Source: Pseudoflavonifractor gallinarum (GTDB lineage Bacteria; Bacillota; Clostridia; Oscillospirales; Oscillospiraceae). From it: a DNA stretch of 64,000 nt. This document shows, piece after piece, positions 17,174 to 25,786 of this stretch; within the stretch, counting starts at the first letter, position 1, and every line of letters begins with the position of its first letter. The notes below the pieces were generated by a model that was not told where the DNA came from, searched no databases, and saw only the letters and a program-made list of their open reading frames with translations. A program made the position numbers and the translations under genes. The stretch spans positions 1 through 64,000 of the forward strand of contig NZ_JADCKF010000013.1 in the NCBI RefSeq assembly GCF_014982855.1, written 5' to 3'.

Positions 17174-17785
17174 ATGGATTATAGCCAGCGGCGCCGGGAA
17201 CAGGCCAAGCGGACAGAGCAGGCCATCCTGCGCGCGGCGGTGGAACTCCTGCGCCGCAATCAGTTTGACAAGGTCTCGGTACGGGATATCTGCCGGGAGG
17301 CGGGGATCACCACGGGGGCTTTTTATCACCATTTCAAGTCCAAGGAAGAGATGCTGCTGCGGGGGTTTGCTCCGCTGGATACCTATATGGAGGAACTGCT
17401 GGAGGAGCACCGGGAGGAGCCCCCCGGGCGGAGATTGTGGTTTATTCTCTCCGGGTATGCCGCCTTTATGGAGAATATGGGCTGGGAGCTGGTGGGACGC
17501 TACTATCAACAGCGGCTGAACCGGCCGGACGGCCGCTCCATTGACTCCAGCCGCTTTACCTTCCGGGCCATGCGGGAGTGCCTGGTGGAGGCGAAGCAGT
17601 CGGGCGAGCTCCCGGGAGGACTTGCCGCAGAGTGGGTGGCCGACTTTTTGTTCCGCCACTTTCGCGGTGTGGTCATCGACTGGATTCTGCACCAGGGAAG
17701 CTATCCATTATACCCCAAACTGGAGCAGGACTATCTCTTTTTTCAGGGAGTTTTCCAGGGAGAAGAAGAGAAAGGGAACAATTGA
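17174..17785 (+). CDS. TetR/AcrR family transcriptional regulator
   Basis: A 203-residue repressor. The N-terminal helix-turn-helix (about residues 14-58) contains the typical VSVRDICREAGITTGAFYHHF run. The C-terminal ligand domain is unremarkable. An upstream GTG at 17147 is less likely than the ATG at 17174, which follows AAAGGAGGG at 8-nt spacing. It probably binds the 37-bp palindrome between itself and degV and thus controls its own gene and the fatty-acid-binding protein, which suggests a lipid-related ligand (inference). Confidence 0.92.
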   Translation: MDYSQRRREQAKRTEQAILRAAVELLRRNQFDKVSVRDICREAGITTGAFYHHFKSKEEMLLRGFAPLDTYMEELLEEHREEPPGRRLWFILSGYAAFMENMGWELVGRYYQQRLNRPDGRSIDSSRFTFRAMRECLVEAKQSGELPGGLAAEWVADFLFRHFRGVVIDWILHQGSYPLYPKLEQDYLFFQGVFQGEEEKGNN

Positions 17786-17792
17786 CCGCCGA

Positions 17793-17823
17793 GAGCCGCA
17801 GGGTTTCCTGGGGCTCTTTTTTG
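17793..17823 (+). terminator. Terminator after tetR
   Basis: GAGCCGCAGG and CCTGGGGCTC pair with one mismatch around a GTTT loop, followed by TTTTTT. Confidence 0.82.
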
Positions 17824-17937
17824 TTGCGGTGGACTATACAAGGGACAGAAAGTTGGATAGAATAGAGGAAACTGAGGCCGTAGCGGAGCGCGCAGTGTCT
17901 GCGTACCGGGAAGGCCTGAGAACAGGAGGGACACCCG

Positions 17938-18678
17938 ATGAACGAGATTTTGGAGAGCCTGCACCGGCGCAAGTCGGTCCGGGTCTTTACAGATCAGCCG
18001 GTGGGGGAAGTGGAGAAGCGGGCCATTTTGGAGGCGGCGGTCCAGGCCCCGACCGCCGGAAACCAGCAGCTCTATACCATTCTGGATATCACCGACCAGA
18101 GCATCAAGGATACCCTGGCCGAGACCTGCGACCATCAGCCCTTCATCGCCAAGGCACCGGTGGTCCTCGTGTTCTGTGCCGACTGCCGCAAGTGGTTTGA
18201 CGCCTATGTGGAGGCCGGGTGCAGCCCGCGCCGCCCGGGACCGGGCGATCTGATGCTGGCGGTGGAAGATGCGGCCATCGCCGCACAGAACGCGGTGACG
18301 GCAGCGGAGAGCCTTGGACTGGGATCCTGCTATATCGGAGATATTATGGAGCAGCATGAAGCCCATCGGGAGCTGCTCCATCTGCCGCCCTGGGTCTTTC
18401 CCGCTGTGATGTTGGTCCTGGGCTATCCTACCCAGCAGCAGAAGGACCGGCCCAAGCCGGAGCGGGCGGCCATGGAGCATGTGGTCCACAGCAACACCTA
18501 TCGCCGGATGGACGGGGAGGAGCTGCGCCGGATTTTTGACGGGCGGACCGGAGGAGAGGAATTTTGCAGCTGGATGCAGGCCTTTCACCGGCGCAAGTAC
18601 GACTCGGGCTTTGCCCGGGAAATGAATCGGTCCGTGCAGGCCTACCTGCGGGATCTGGAAGAGGAGGAGCCGGTATGA
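17938..18678 (+). CDS. Nitroreductase family protein (NfsA-like)
   Basis: A 246-residue FMN flavoprotein that reduces quinones, nitroaromatics or related substrates with NAD(P)H. The N-terminal RRKSVRVFTDQPV, the APTAGNQQ FMN-binding turn and the GLGSCYIGDI segment are family features. The final quarter after VLGYPTQQQKDRPKP is longer than in minimal NfsB types, as in NfsA/FRP members. Its TGA overlaps the ATG of the cobalamin adenosyltransferase gene (ATGA), so the two are translationally coupled. Confidence 0.9.
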   Translation: MNEILESLHRRKSVRVFTDQPVGEVEKRAILEAAVQAPTAGNQQLYTILDITDQSIKDTLAETCDHQPFIAKAPVVLVFCADCRKWFDAYVEAGCSPRRPGPGDLMLAVEDAAIAAQNAVTAAESLGLGSCYIGDIMEQHEAHRELLHLPPWVFPAVMLVLGYPTQQQKDRPKPERAAMEHVVHSNTYRRMDGEELRRIFDGRTGGEEFCSWMQAFHRRKYDSGFAREMNRSVQAYLRDLEEEEPV

Positions 18679-19184
18679 TCCATATTTATTGCGGAGACGG
18701 AAAGGGGAAAACCACCGCCGCCATGGGCCTGACGGTGCGTGCAGTGGGGCATGGCCGCCGGGTGGCGGTGGCCCAGTTCCTGAAAAGCGGCAAGAGCGGG
18801 GAGCGGGAGATTCTGGCCAACCTGCCGGGCGTGGAGCTGCTTCCCATTCCGGAGGAGATGAAATTTACCTTCCTCATGACGCCGGAGGAAAAGGCCGCCG
18901 AGGCGGTGCGCCAGAAGGACATCGCGGCGCAGGCCTTTGCCCGCAGCAGCAAAGTGGATCTGTTGGTGCTGGACGAGCTGTGTGCCGCCCTTTCCACCGG
19001 AATGCTGGAGCTGCCCTGGGTGCTGGAGCAGCTGGACGCCTGCCCGGAAGCGCTGGAGGTGGTCATCACCGGGCGCAATCCCCCGCCGGAGCTGGAGGAG
19101 CGGGCGGCCTATATCACTGAGATGAAAAAGCACAAGCACCCCTTTGACGCCGGGCTTCCCGCCCGGGAGGGCGTGGAGTGGTGA
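18675..19184 (+). CDS. cobO: Cob(I)yrinic acid a,c-diamide adenosyltransferase
   Basis: A 169-residue CobA/BtuR-type P-loop enzyme that transfers the adenosyl group from ATP to reduced corrinoid, making coenzyme B12. It starts MIHIYCGDGKGKTTAAMG with the P-loop GDGKGKTT at residues 7-14, and a Walker-B-like VLDELCAALS follows. It is slightly shorter than the E. coli enzyme (196 aa) but complete. The start overlaps the nitroreductase stop by four bases and has GAGGAGG upstream. A flavoprotein partner for reducing cob(II) to cob(I) is an attractive but unproven reading of this coupling. Confidence 0.93.
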   Translation: MIHIYCGDGKGKTTAAMGLTVRAVGHGRRVAVAQFLKSGKSGEREILANLPGVELLPIPEEMKFTFLMTPEEKAAEAVRQKDIAAQAFARSSKVDLLVLDELCAALSTGMLELPWVLEQLDACPEALEVVITGRNPPPELEERAAYITEMKKHKHPFDAGLPAREGVEW

Positions 19185-19342
19185 TTTTTCCGCCAAAAAG
19201 TAAACTGGGGCGATTGGACACATTACACGAGCCCTTCCCGGCGATGGAGCGCTTCTTTTGAACATGCACACAAAAAAGAGGCATATCCTGTAAAAAGGCA
19301 AAAAGTAAGCGCGATTTTTATACATTTTCTTTATTTGCGTTC

Positions 19343-19371
19343 TTGTATTTCCCGATCGGGACCGATATAAT
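19343..19371 (+). promoter_or_regulatory. Sigma-A promoter of ppa
   Basis: TTGTAT (19343-19348), 17-bp spacer, TATAAT (19366-19371), 50 nt before the start codon. No other signal was seen in the 237-bp gap after cobO. Confidence 0.78.
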
Positions 19372-19421
19372 GTTACAGAACGGGCGCCAGTCGCCCACGC
19401 AGGATTAAGGAGTGAAACCAT

Positions 19422-19994
19422 ATGTCGAATATCTGGCATGATATCAGCCCCAGCCGCATCCAGCCCGACGATTTTGTGGCGGTGATCGAGATTCCCAAGG
19501 GCAGCAAAAAGAAGTACGAACTGGACAAGGAGACCGGTCTCATCATTCTGGACCGAGTCCTTCACACCTCCACCCACTACCCCGCCAACTACGGTTTTAT
19601 TCCGCGTACCTACGGCGACGACGGAGACCCGCTGGACGTACTGGTCCTCTGCTCCGAGGAGATGGACCCCTTGACGCTGGTGCGGTGCTATCCCATCGGC
19701 TATATCTCCATGCTGGACGGAGGCAAGAACGACGAGAAGATCGTGGCCATCCCCTTTGCCGATCCCACCTACAATACCTTCCATGATCTGATGGACCTGC
19801 CCGGTCACATCTTTGACGAGATGGCCCACTTCTTCACGGTCTACAAGGCCCTGGAGGGCAAGGAGACGGTGGCCGGTGACGTCAACGACCGGGCCGCTGC
19901 CATTGAGGTCATCCGGCGGGCCATGGACCACTACTCGGACAGCTTCCTGGGCGGTGCCGTACCCCGGGGAAGCCAGAACAGCTCCAACCGCTGA
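19422..19994 (+). CDS. ppa: Inorganic pyrophosphatase (family I)
   Basis: A 190-residue soluble Mg-dependent enzyme that hydrolyses pyrophosphate. The family I signature GDDGDPLDVLV is present, with its Asp metal ligands; FIEIPKGSKKKYE-like strands (here AVIEIPKGSKKKYELD) and HYPANYGFIPRTY are also typical. Start after AAGGAGTG. Monocistronic from a near-consensus promoter. Many Clostridia use family II or membrane pyrophosphatases, but the assignment here is clear. Confidence 0.95.
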   Translation: MSNIWHDISPSRIQPDDFVAVIEIPKGSKKKYELDKETGLIILDRVLHTSTHYPANYGFIPRTYGDDGDPLDVLVLCSEEMDPLTLVRCYPIGYISMLDGGKNDEKIVAIPFADPTYNTFHDLMDLPGHIFDEMAHFFTVYKALEGKETVAGDVNDRAAAIEVIRRAMDHYSDSFLGGAVPRGSQNSSNR

Positions 19995-20138
19995 GTGGCC
20001 CTGCGCGGGAGCAGCCCGTGCAGTTTAAAAAAATCTTAATCCTTTTTTCGTTCCCTTTGCCCTCCGCGTGTGATAAACTGGTCTGGTAGCGAATTAGGAA
20101 GGAAAAACGATCGAGATCGAGATGTGAGGTGCACACCG

Positions 20139-21305
20139 ATGCAGAATACATACGACTGCCTGGTTATTGGCGCCGGCTTTGCAGGCGCGGTGGCGGCGCG
20201 GGAACTGGCCGAGCGGGCCGGAAAGCGGGTGCTGGTGCTGGAGCGGCGCGGCCATATCGGCGGCAACGCCTATGACCTGCCCGATGAGCACGGAGTGCTC
20301 ATCCACCAGTATGGCCCCCATATCTTCCATACAGCCAACAAGCGGGTCTTTGACTATCTCTCCCGCTTTACCCAGTGGAGGGACTACCAGCACCGGGTGG
20401 TGGCCAATGTTCACGGGGCCGAGATGCCCGTTCCCTTCAACCTGACCAGCCTGGAACTGGCTTTTGGCCGGGAAAAGGCCGCCGCACTGGAGGAGAAGCT
20501 CATCGCCGCCTATGGCGCGGAGAAGAAGGTCACCATTCTGGAGCTGCGCCGCAATGCCGACCCCGATGTGGCGGCCTTGGCCGACTATGTCTACGAAAAC
20601 GTCTTTCTCCACTATACCATGAAGCAGTGGGACCAGTCTCCCGAGGAGATCGATCCCAACACCACGGCCCGGGTGCCGGTCTTCCTCTCCCGGGACGACC
20701 GGTATTTCCAGGACCCCTGGCAGGGGATGCCTCTGGAGGGCTACACCCCCCTCTTCGAGCGCCTGCTGGATCACCCCGGCATCACCGTGGAGCTGGGGGT
20801 GGATGCCCGGGAGCGCCTCACCCTGGGCGAGGACGGCGTGACCCTGGACGGCGTGCCCTTTACCGGCCCGGTCATCTATACCGGCGCGGTGGATGAGCTC
20901 TTTGCCTGCCGGTTTGGACGGCTTCCCTACCGGACGCTGGAGTTCCGCTTTGAGAACTACCCGGTGGAGTTCTGGCAGTCCCACGGAACGGTGAACTATA
21001 CCGTCAGTGAGGAGTGGACCCGCATCACAGAGTTCAAGTACCTCACCGGGCAGGTCAAGCCGGAGTGTACCACCATTGCCAAGGAGATCTCCCACGCCTA
21101 CACGGGCGCACCCGAGGAGACCCCCTACTATGCCATCATCAACCCGGAGAACAATGCCCTCTATGCCCGCTATCAGGCGCTGGCGGCGCGGTATGGAAAC
21201 CTCTATCTGCTGGGACGGCTGGCAGAGTATAAATATTACAATATGGACGCCATCGTGGCCCGGGCTCTGGAGCTGTGCGACACGCTGGCAGAGAAGGGAG
21301 CCTGA
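20139..21305 (+). CDS. glf: UDP-galactopyranose mutase
   Basis: A 388-residue FAD enzyme that interconverts UDP-galactopyranose and UDP-galactofuranose for cell-surface glycans. The N-terminal Rossmann motif CLVIGAGFAGAVAARELAE is followed by HIGGNAYD and QYGPHIFHT. The catalytic region includes ITEFKYLTGQ. An upstream in-frame ATG at 20070 would add 23 residues unlike the family; the ATG at 20139 has GAGGTG before it. It is followed after 5 nt by a glycosyltransferase, a usual pairing. Confidence 0.96.
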   Translation: MQNTYDCLVIGAGFAGAVAARELAERAGKRVLVLERRGHIGGNAYDLPDEHGVLIHQYGPHIFHTANKRVFDYLSRFTQWRDYQHRVVANVHGAEMPVPFNLTSLELAFGREKAAALEEKLIAAYGAEKKVTILELRRNADPDVAALADYVYENVFLHYTMKQWDQSPEEIDPNTTARVPVFLSRDDRYFQDPWQGMPLEGYTPLFERLLDHPGITVELGVDARERLTLGEDGVTLDGVPFTGPVIYTGAVDELFACRFGRLPYRTLEFRFENYPVEFWQSHGTVNYTVSEEWTRITEFKYLTGQVKPECTTIAKEISHAYTGAPEETPYYAIINPENNALYARYQALAARYGNLYLLGRLAEYKYYNMDAIVARALELCDTLAEKGA

Positions 21306-21310
21306 GCCCC

Positions 21311-22339
21311 ATGGACAAGCTCATTACCTTTGCGGTACCCTGCTACAATTCCGCGGCCTATATGGATCACTGTGTGGAGACCCTTCTGGCCGGAGGGGAT
21401 GACATTGAGATCATCCTGGTGGACGACGGCTCCACCAAGGACGATACCCCGGCCATCTGCGACCGGTATGCCCAGCAGTATCCCGGTATTGTCAAGGCTA
21501 TCCACCAGCCCAACGGCGGCCACGGCGAGGGCGTGAACCAGGGTCTGCGCAACGCCTCCGGACTCTACTACAAAGTGGTGGACTCGGACGACTGGCTGGA
21601 TACCGACGCACTGAAAAAGGTGCTGGATAAGCTGCGGGAGTTTGCCCGGCAGCCCGACCCGGTGGACCTCATGGTGTGCAACTATGTGTATGAGCACGTG
21701 GAGGACAACACCCAGAAGGTCATGCGTTATACCAATGTGTTTCCGGAAAATCGGGTCTTTACCTGGGCGGACATCGGCCGCTTCCGTCCCTCCCAGTATC
21801 TGCTGATGCACTCGGTCATCTACCGCACCGAGCTGCTGCGCTCCTGCAGGCTGGAGCTGCCCAAGCACACCTTCTATGTGGACAATATTTTTGTCTATCA
21901 GCCCCTGCCCTTTGTCCGGAGCATTTACTACATGGATCTGGACCTCTACCGGTATTTCATCGGCCGGTCCGACCAGTCGGTCAATGAAAAGGTCATGGTG
22001 ACCCGGGTAGACCAGCAGCTGCGGGTGACCCGCCTGATGATCGATGCCCACGATCTGAAGAAGATACAGTCTACCCTCCCCAAGCTGGGCCGGTATATGT
22101 TCAACTACCTGGCCATGATGATGACCATTTCTTCCATCTTCCTCATCATCGACGGTTCCCCCGAGGCGCTGGGCAAGCGTACCCAGCTCTGGGAGTACCT
22201 GCGTGGGGTGGACGGACGGCTCTATCATAAGATGAAGTACCGCGCGGTATCGGCGGTATCCAATATCCCGGGCTATCAGGGACGCAAACTCTCGGTAAAG
22301 CTCTACCGGCTGGCCCGGCGTATTTACAAGTTCAATTAA
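21311..22339 (+). CDS. Glycosyltransferase family 2
   Basis: A 342-residue GT-A-fold glycosyltransferase. ITFAVPCYNSAAYMDHCVETLL begins the nucleotide-sugar domain, LVDDGSTKDDT holds the first Asp pair, and VDSDDWLD is the DxD metal-binding motif. The C-terminal third carries one hydrophobic stretch, suggesting membrane association. It is coupled to glf, so the product is probably a galactofuranose-containing or related surface polysaccharide; the donor is not determinable. The ATG at 21311 follows GGGAG. Confidence 0.9.
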   Translation: MDKLITFAVPCYNSAAYMDHCVETLLAGGDDIEIILVDDGSTKDDTPAICDRYAQQYPGIVKAIHQPNGGHGEGVNQGLRNASGLYYKVVDSDDWLDTDALKKVLDKLREFARQPDPVDLMVCNYVYEHVEDNTQKVMRYTNVFPENRVFTWADIGRFRPSQYLLMHSVIYRTELLRSCRLELPKHTFYVDNIFVYQPLPFVRSIYYMDLDLYRYFIGRSDQSVNEKVMVTRVDQQLRVTRLMIDAHDLKKIQSTLPKLGRYMFNYLAMMMTISSIFLIIDGSPEALGKRTQLWEYLRGVDGRLYHKMKYRAVSAVSNIPGYQGRKLSVKLYRLARRIYKFN

Positions 22340-22350
22340 CGAACAAAGAT

Positions 22351-22397
22351 AACAGCGTCCCCGGACTGCATGTGCAGTCCGGGGACGCTGTTTTTAC
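22351..22397. terminator. Convergent terminator
   Basis: Perfect 20-bp arms (22351-22370 and 22373-22392) start AACAGCGTCCCCGG and are followed by TTTTTA on the plus strand. It lies between the glycosyltransferase and the leftward phosphoesterase gene. Confidence 0.9.
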
Positions 22398-22406
22398 ATA
22401 CGGAAA

Positions 22407-23225
22407 TCAAGCGGGAGTAAGCTGGAGGATCACCAGCTCCGGGCGGTTCCAGATGCGGGGAATGCGGGTGGATTCCCGGGCCAATCCCCGGCTGACGACC
22501 TGTACTTCGCCCCCGTCCCGCCAGTATATACCGCCGGCATAGGCGGGAAAAAATCCTTGGTTTGGGGCCAGAAGCCCATTCAGAAGAAAGGGAATGCGCC
22601 ACTGTCCTCCGTGAGCGTGGCCGTTTAGAATGAGATCGCAGTCCAAAGCGGCATAATCGGCATAGCGCTCCGGGCGGTGAGCGAGCAGGATAGCTGTGTG
22701 GGAGGTGCGGGGGCGGATTTTCAGCTCGGTGAGCTGTCTGGAATAGGCGCTGCCCACGGTTGGATCGTCCAGACCCAGAAGATCGACCGGCTGACCATTC
22801 AGCTCCAGGGTGATCTGGGTACCCCGGAGCACGGGGATGCCCAGCTCCGCAATGCGGGCGCAGAATGCCTCGGCCTGACCGGAGCGGAATTCATGGTTTC
22901 CCGTGACATAGACACAAGGCCAGCGCCGGACAGCCTCCTCCAGGAACTGAAAGGCGGGCGCGGTGGGCAGCTCATCGTCCACAATATCCCCGCCCAAAAG
23001 AAGAGCATCCGGTTCCTCTGCCTCCAGCGCATCCAAGAGGATGCGCTGATCCTCTCCATAGCGGCAGCTGTGCAGGTCGGTCACGAGCGCCAGACGCACG
23101 GGGGCCTCCAGCGAGGCCAGCGGGATCTCATACCGGCGAATGGCAAGGCGTACGTCTAAGGCAGAGCACAGAACAGCAGCGGTCACCAGTCCGAGGGCCA
23201 GACGACGGCGCTTCAGGAGGGTCAT
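22407..23225 (-). CDS. Membrane-anchored metallophosphoesterase (YkuE/YaeI-like)
   Basis: A 272-residue calcineurin-like phosphoesterase. An N-terminal hydrophobic anchor (about residues 8-24) is followed by metal-binding motifs in order: DLHS (DxH), GGDIVDD (GDxxD), GNHE (GNHD/E), and GHAHGGQWRIP (GHxH). This pattern is found in YkuE/YaeI phosphodiesterases that act on lipid or UDP-linked substrates. It overlaps the pncB stop by four bases, so it is the last gene of that operon, although a functional link to NAD salvage is not evident. Confidence 0.9.
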   Translation of the reverse strand: MTLLKRRRLALGLVTAAVLCSALDVRLAIRRYEIPLASLEAPVRLALVTDLHSCRYGEDQRILLDALEAEEPDALLLGGDIVDDELPTAPAFQFLEEAVRRWPCVYVTGNHEFRSGQAEAFCARIAELGIPVLRGTQITLELNGQPVDLLGLDDPTVGSAYSRQLTELKIRPRTSHTAILLAHRPERYADYAALDCDLILNGHAHGGQWRIPFLLNGLLAPNQGFFPAYAGGIYWRDGGEVQVVSRGLARESTRIPRIWNRPELVILQLTPA

Positions 23226-24670
23226 TCCCGTCCCTGCTCCTTCAGGAGGGCCTGCTTGATATCCCAGAGTTTCTGGGAGAGATCCACATAGTAGTTGTGG
23301 GGATTTTCAAAGCGCTTGACCTCGTCCCAGAGAAGGTCGATCTGGGCGGCGCAATAGGCCCGCATCTCCGTGATGGTGGGAGACTGGTAGACCAGCTTTC
23401 CGTTCCGGAAAATGGGGACCAGGAGCTCCTTGGCCTCAAAGTCGGTGAAGGTCTTGCGCTTCCAGGTGGCATCCGGGTCAAAGAGCTCCAGCGGGCGGCT
23501 GTCATCCACCGTCTCGTCATAGAGGGTGATGAGATCGGCCAGGGCCTTGCCCGAGTAGCGGGAGACCAGGCGGTAGACCTTTTTGAAGTGGGGGTTGGTG
23601 ATCTTGGCCGGATTTTCGCTGATCTTGATCTTGGGGATGATATGACCCTCCCCGTCCTCCACGGCGGCCAGCTTGTAAACGCCGCCGAAGACCGGCTCAG
23701 ACTTGGAGGTAATAAGCCGCTCGCCTACGCCGAAGGAGTCGATCTTGGCGCCCTGAAGGAGCAGATCCCGGATGATATACTCGTCCAGAGAGTTGGAGGC
23801 CACGATCTTGCACTCGGTCAGTCCGGCCTCGTCCAGCATCTGCCGGGCCTTGCAGGAGAGGTAGGTGAGGTCGCCCGAGTCCAGACGGATGGCGCAGTTG
23901 GTGATCCCCTTGGGGAGGAGTACCTCCTTAAAGGCACGGATGGCGTTGGGTACGCCGGACTTGAGGACATTGTAGGTGTCCACCAGCAGCGTGGCGGAGT
24001 GGGGATAGAGCTCGCAGTAGGTCTTAAAGGCAGTGTATTCGTCGGGGAACATCTGCACCCAGGAGTGGGCCATGGTCCCGCCGGCGGGAGAGCCATAGAG
24101 CTCGTCGGCCAGGGTACAGGCGGTGCCGGCGCATCCGGCGATATAGGAGGCACGGGCGCCCAGCAGCGCGCCGTCGGTGCCCTGGGCCCGGCGGGAGCCG
24201 AACTCTGACACGGGGCGGCCCTGGGCAGAGCGTACGATCCGGTTGGATTTCGTGGCAATGAGGGACTGGTGGTTCAGATTGAGCAGCAGGTAGGTCTCGA
24301 TAAACTGTGCCTCAATGGCGGGGGCGCGGACGGTGAGGATGGGCTCCCGGGGGAAGATGGGCGTCCCCTCGGGCACAGCCCAGATGTCGCCGGTGAAGCG
24401 GAAGTTGCGCAGATATTCCAGAAACTCTTCGCAGAAGACGCCCTTTTTCCGGAGATAGGCGATATCCTCCTCATCAAAGCACAGGTTTTCGATATAGTCG
24501 ATGATCTGCTCCAGACCGGCGGCAATGGCAAAACCGCCTCCGTCCGGGACATTGCGGAAAAAGACGTCGAAATAGCAGATCTGGTCGGCCATGCCGCTCT
24601 GGAAATAGCCGTTGCCCATGGTGAGTTCATAGAAATCACAGAGCATGGTGTAGTTCATATGGCTTTTCAT
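23222..24670 (-). CDS. pncB: Nicotinate phosphoribosyltransferase
   Basis: A 482-residue enzyme of the Preiss-Handler NAD salvage route (nicotinate + PRPP to nicotinate mononucleotide). MLCDFYELTMGNGYF opens the protein, SEFGSRRAQGTDGA and GTMAHSWVQMF follow, and the PRPP-binding IRLDSGDLTYLS is present. Length is normal for the Gram-positive type. The start ATG at 24670 follows GAGGG. It lies 66 nt downstream of the nicotinamidase gene with a GC-rich hairpin (about 24697-24724, no T-run) in the gap. Confidence 0.95.
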   Translation of the reverse strand: MKSHMNYTMLCDFYELTMGNGYFQSGMADQICYFDVFFRNVPDGGGFAIAAGLEQIIDYIENLCFDEEDIAYLRKKGVFCEEFLEYLRNFRFTGDIWAVPEGTPIFPREPILTVRAPAIEAQFIETYLLLNLNHQSLIATKSNRIVRSAQGRPVSEFGSRRAQGTDGALLGARASYIAGCAGTACTLADELYGSPAGGTMAHSWVQMFPDEYTAFKTYCELYPHSATLLVDTYNVLKSGVPNAIRAFKEVLLPKGITNCAIRLDSGDLTYLSCKARQMLDEAGLTECKIVASNSLDEYIIRDLLLQGAKIDSFGVGERLITSKSEPVFGGVYKLAAVEDGEGHIIPKIKISENPAKITNPHFKKVYRLVSRYSGKALADLITLYDETVDDSRPLELFDPDATWKRKTFTDFEAKELLVPIFRNGKLVYQSPTITEMRAYCAAQIDLLWDEVKRFENPHNYYVDLSQKLWDIKQALLKEQGRE

Positions 24671-24736
24671 GAAAAAACCCTCTTTATATGGGATGGCCGC
24701 CCCGGAACAATGGACCGGGGCGGCGGGAGTACGGAT

Positions 24737-25264
24737 TCAGCGGTTGGTCACGGTGACCTGGAGCCCCTCCAGCACATCCAGCGCCTTTTCGTGGAGCGCG
24801 GGATCGAAGGAGGCGGTGAGCCGGGCATCCACCAGGATCTCGGCCTCGGGCAGGGCGGCCTTGACCATCACCGCGTTGGAGAGAACGCAGATGTGGGAGA
24901 CCAGCCCGCACAGCTCCACCTGGGCATAGCTGCGGCCTTTGAGCCACTCAGCCAGCTCCAGGGAAGGGAAGGTGGGCTTGCGGAAGACGCAGTCCCCATC
25001 CCCACGGGCGGCGGCGGTGGAGCCATAGAGCTCCCATCCTGCCTCTCCAAAGAGGCAGTGGGGGACGGGCAGTTTGCGGCCCTCCTGGGTCTGGGCGTAG
25101 TTGGTGCCATGGGTATCCAGCGTAAAGACCACGTCGTTGCCTGCGGCATGATAGTCCGCAATGCGCTGGGCAATGGACGCGTCCAATGCCTCGGCGCCGG
25201 CAAAGCCCAGGGAGCCGTCCACGAAGTCCTTTTGATAATCCACTACGATCAGTAATTTTTTCAT
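24737..25264 (-). CDS. Isochorismatase-fold nicotinamidase
   Basis: A 175-residue cysteine hydrolase predicted to convert nicotinamide to nicotinate. Catalytic triad: Asp in VVDYQKDFVDG (about residue 9), Lys in VFRKPTFPS, and Cys in GLVSHICVLSN. Metal ligands would lie in the FTLDTHGTNY segment (LDTH for the usual DxH). The following gene, pncB, uses its product, so together they salvage nicotinamide into NAD. Other isochorismatase hydrolases look alike; the context decides. The start is ATG at 25264. Confidence 0.85.
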   Translation of the reverse strand: MKKLLIVVDYQKDFVDGSLGFAGAEALDASIAQRIADYHAAGNDVVFTLDTHGTNYAQTQEGRKLPVPHCLFGEAGWELYGSTAAARGDGDCVFRKPTFPSLELAEWLKGRSYAQVELCGLVSHICVLSNAVMVKAALPEAEILVDARLTASFDPALHEKALDVLEGLQVTVTNR

Positions 25265-25277
25265 GTGTTATCACACT

Positions 25278-25781
25278 TTACAGGAGTTTTTCAAAGCAGG
25301 GATAGGGAAGAGGCCGTCCGTGCAGATGGATCTCGCCCCGCCGGACAAAGCCCTGCTTGATGAAGAGGGCCTGCATCCGGTGATTGAGAGAGTAGGTGTC
25401 CACATGGAGGGCGGACACATGGTTCTGCCGGGCCAGGTCCTGCGCAAAGGAGAGCAGCGCGGTGGCCACGCCCTGGCGTTGGGCGGCCGGGTCCACCGCC
25501 AGGCGATGGACCGAATAGACCTCCCCCCGGTACTGCCAGGGAATGGAGGCATACTCCGGAGTCTCGCTGCGGTTGAGGCAGGCCGCGCCCAGAATGGCGC
25601 CCGTCTCGGTACAGGCCACATAGAGCTCCCCCCGGTCAATATCCCCCGCATAGAGGGCGCGGGTGGGATAGTCCGCCCCCCACTGGGGATTGCCGATGGC
25701 ATTCATATGGGCCACGGCCCGCTCGACCAGGGCCCAGACGGCATCCAGATCGGCGGGAGCGGCACAGCGGATGATGGGCAT
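25278..25781 (-). CDS. GNAT family N-acetyltransferase
   Basis: A 167-residue acetyl-CoA-dependent acyltransferase. The acetyl-CoA pyrophosphate loop appears as LAVDPAAQRQGVATALL (Q/RxxGxA type), followed by the C-terminal ALFIKQGFVRRGE segment. Substrate unknown. It lies 5 nt after the TIGR04255 gene and 13 nt before the nicotinamidase gene, so it is within the same leftward operon. Confidence 0.88.
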   Translation of the reverse strand: MPIIRCAAPADLDAVWALVERAVAHMNAIGNPQWGADYPTRALYAGDIDRGELYVACTETGAILGAACLNRSETPEYASIPWQYRGEVYSVHRLAVDPAAQRQGVATALLSFAQDLARQNHVSALHVDTYSLNHRMQALFIKQGFVRRGEIHLHGRPLPYPCFEKLL

Positions 25782-25786
25782 GGAGC

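Noticed and set aside
20070-20138. N-terminal extension of Glf from an ATG at 20070
   Set aside because: The extra 23 residues are charged and unlike the family; the Rossmann motif expects the start at 20139.
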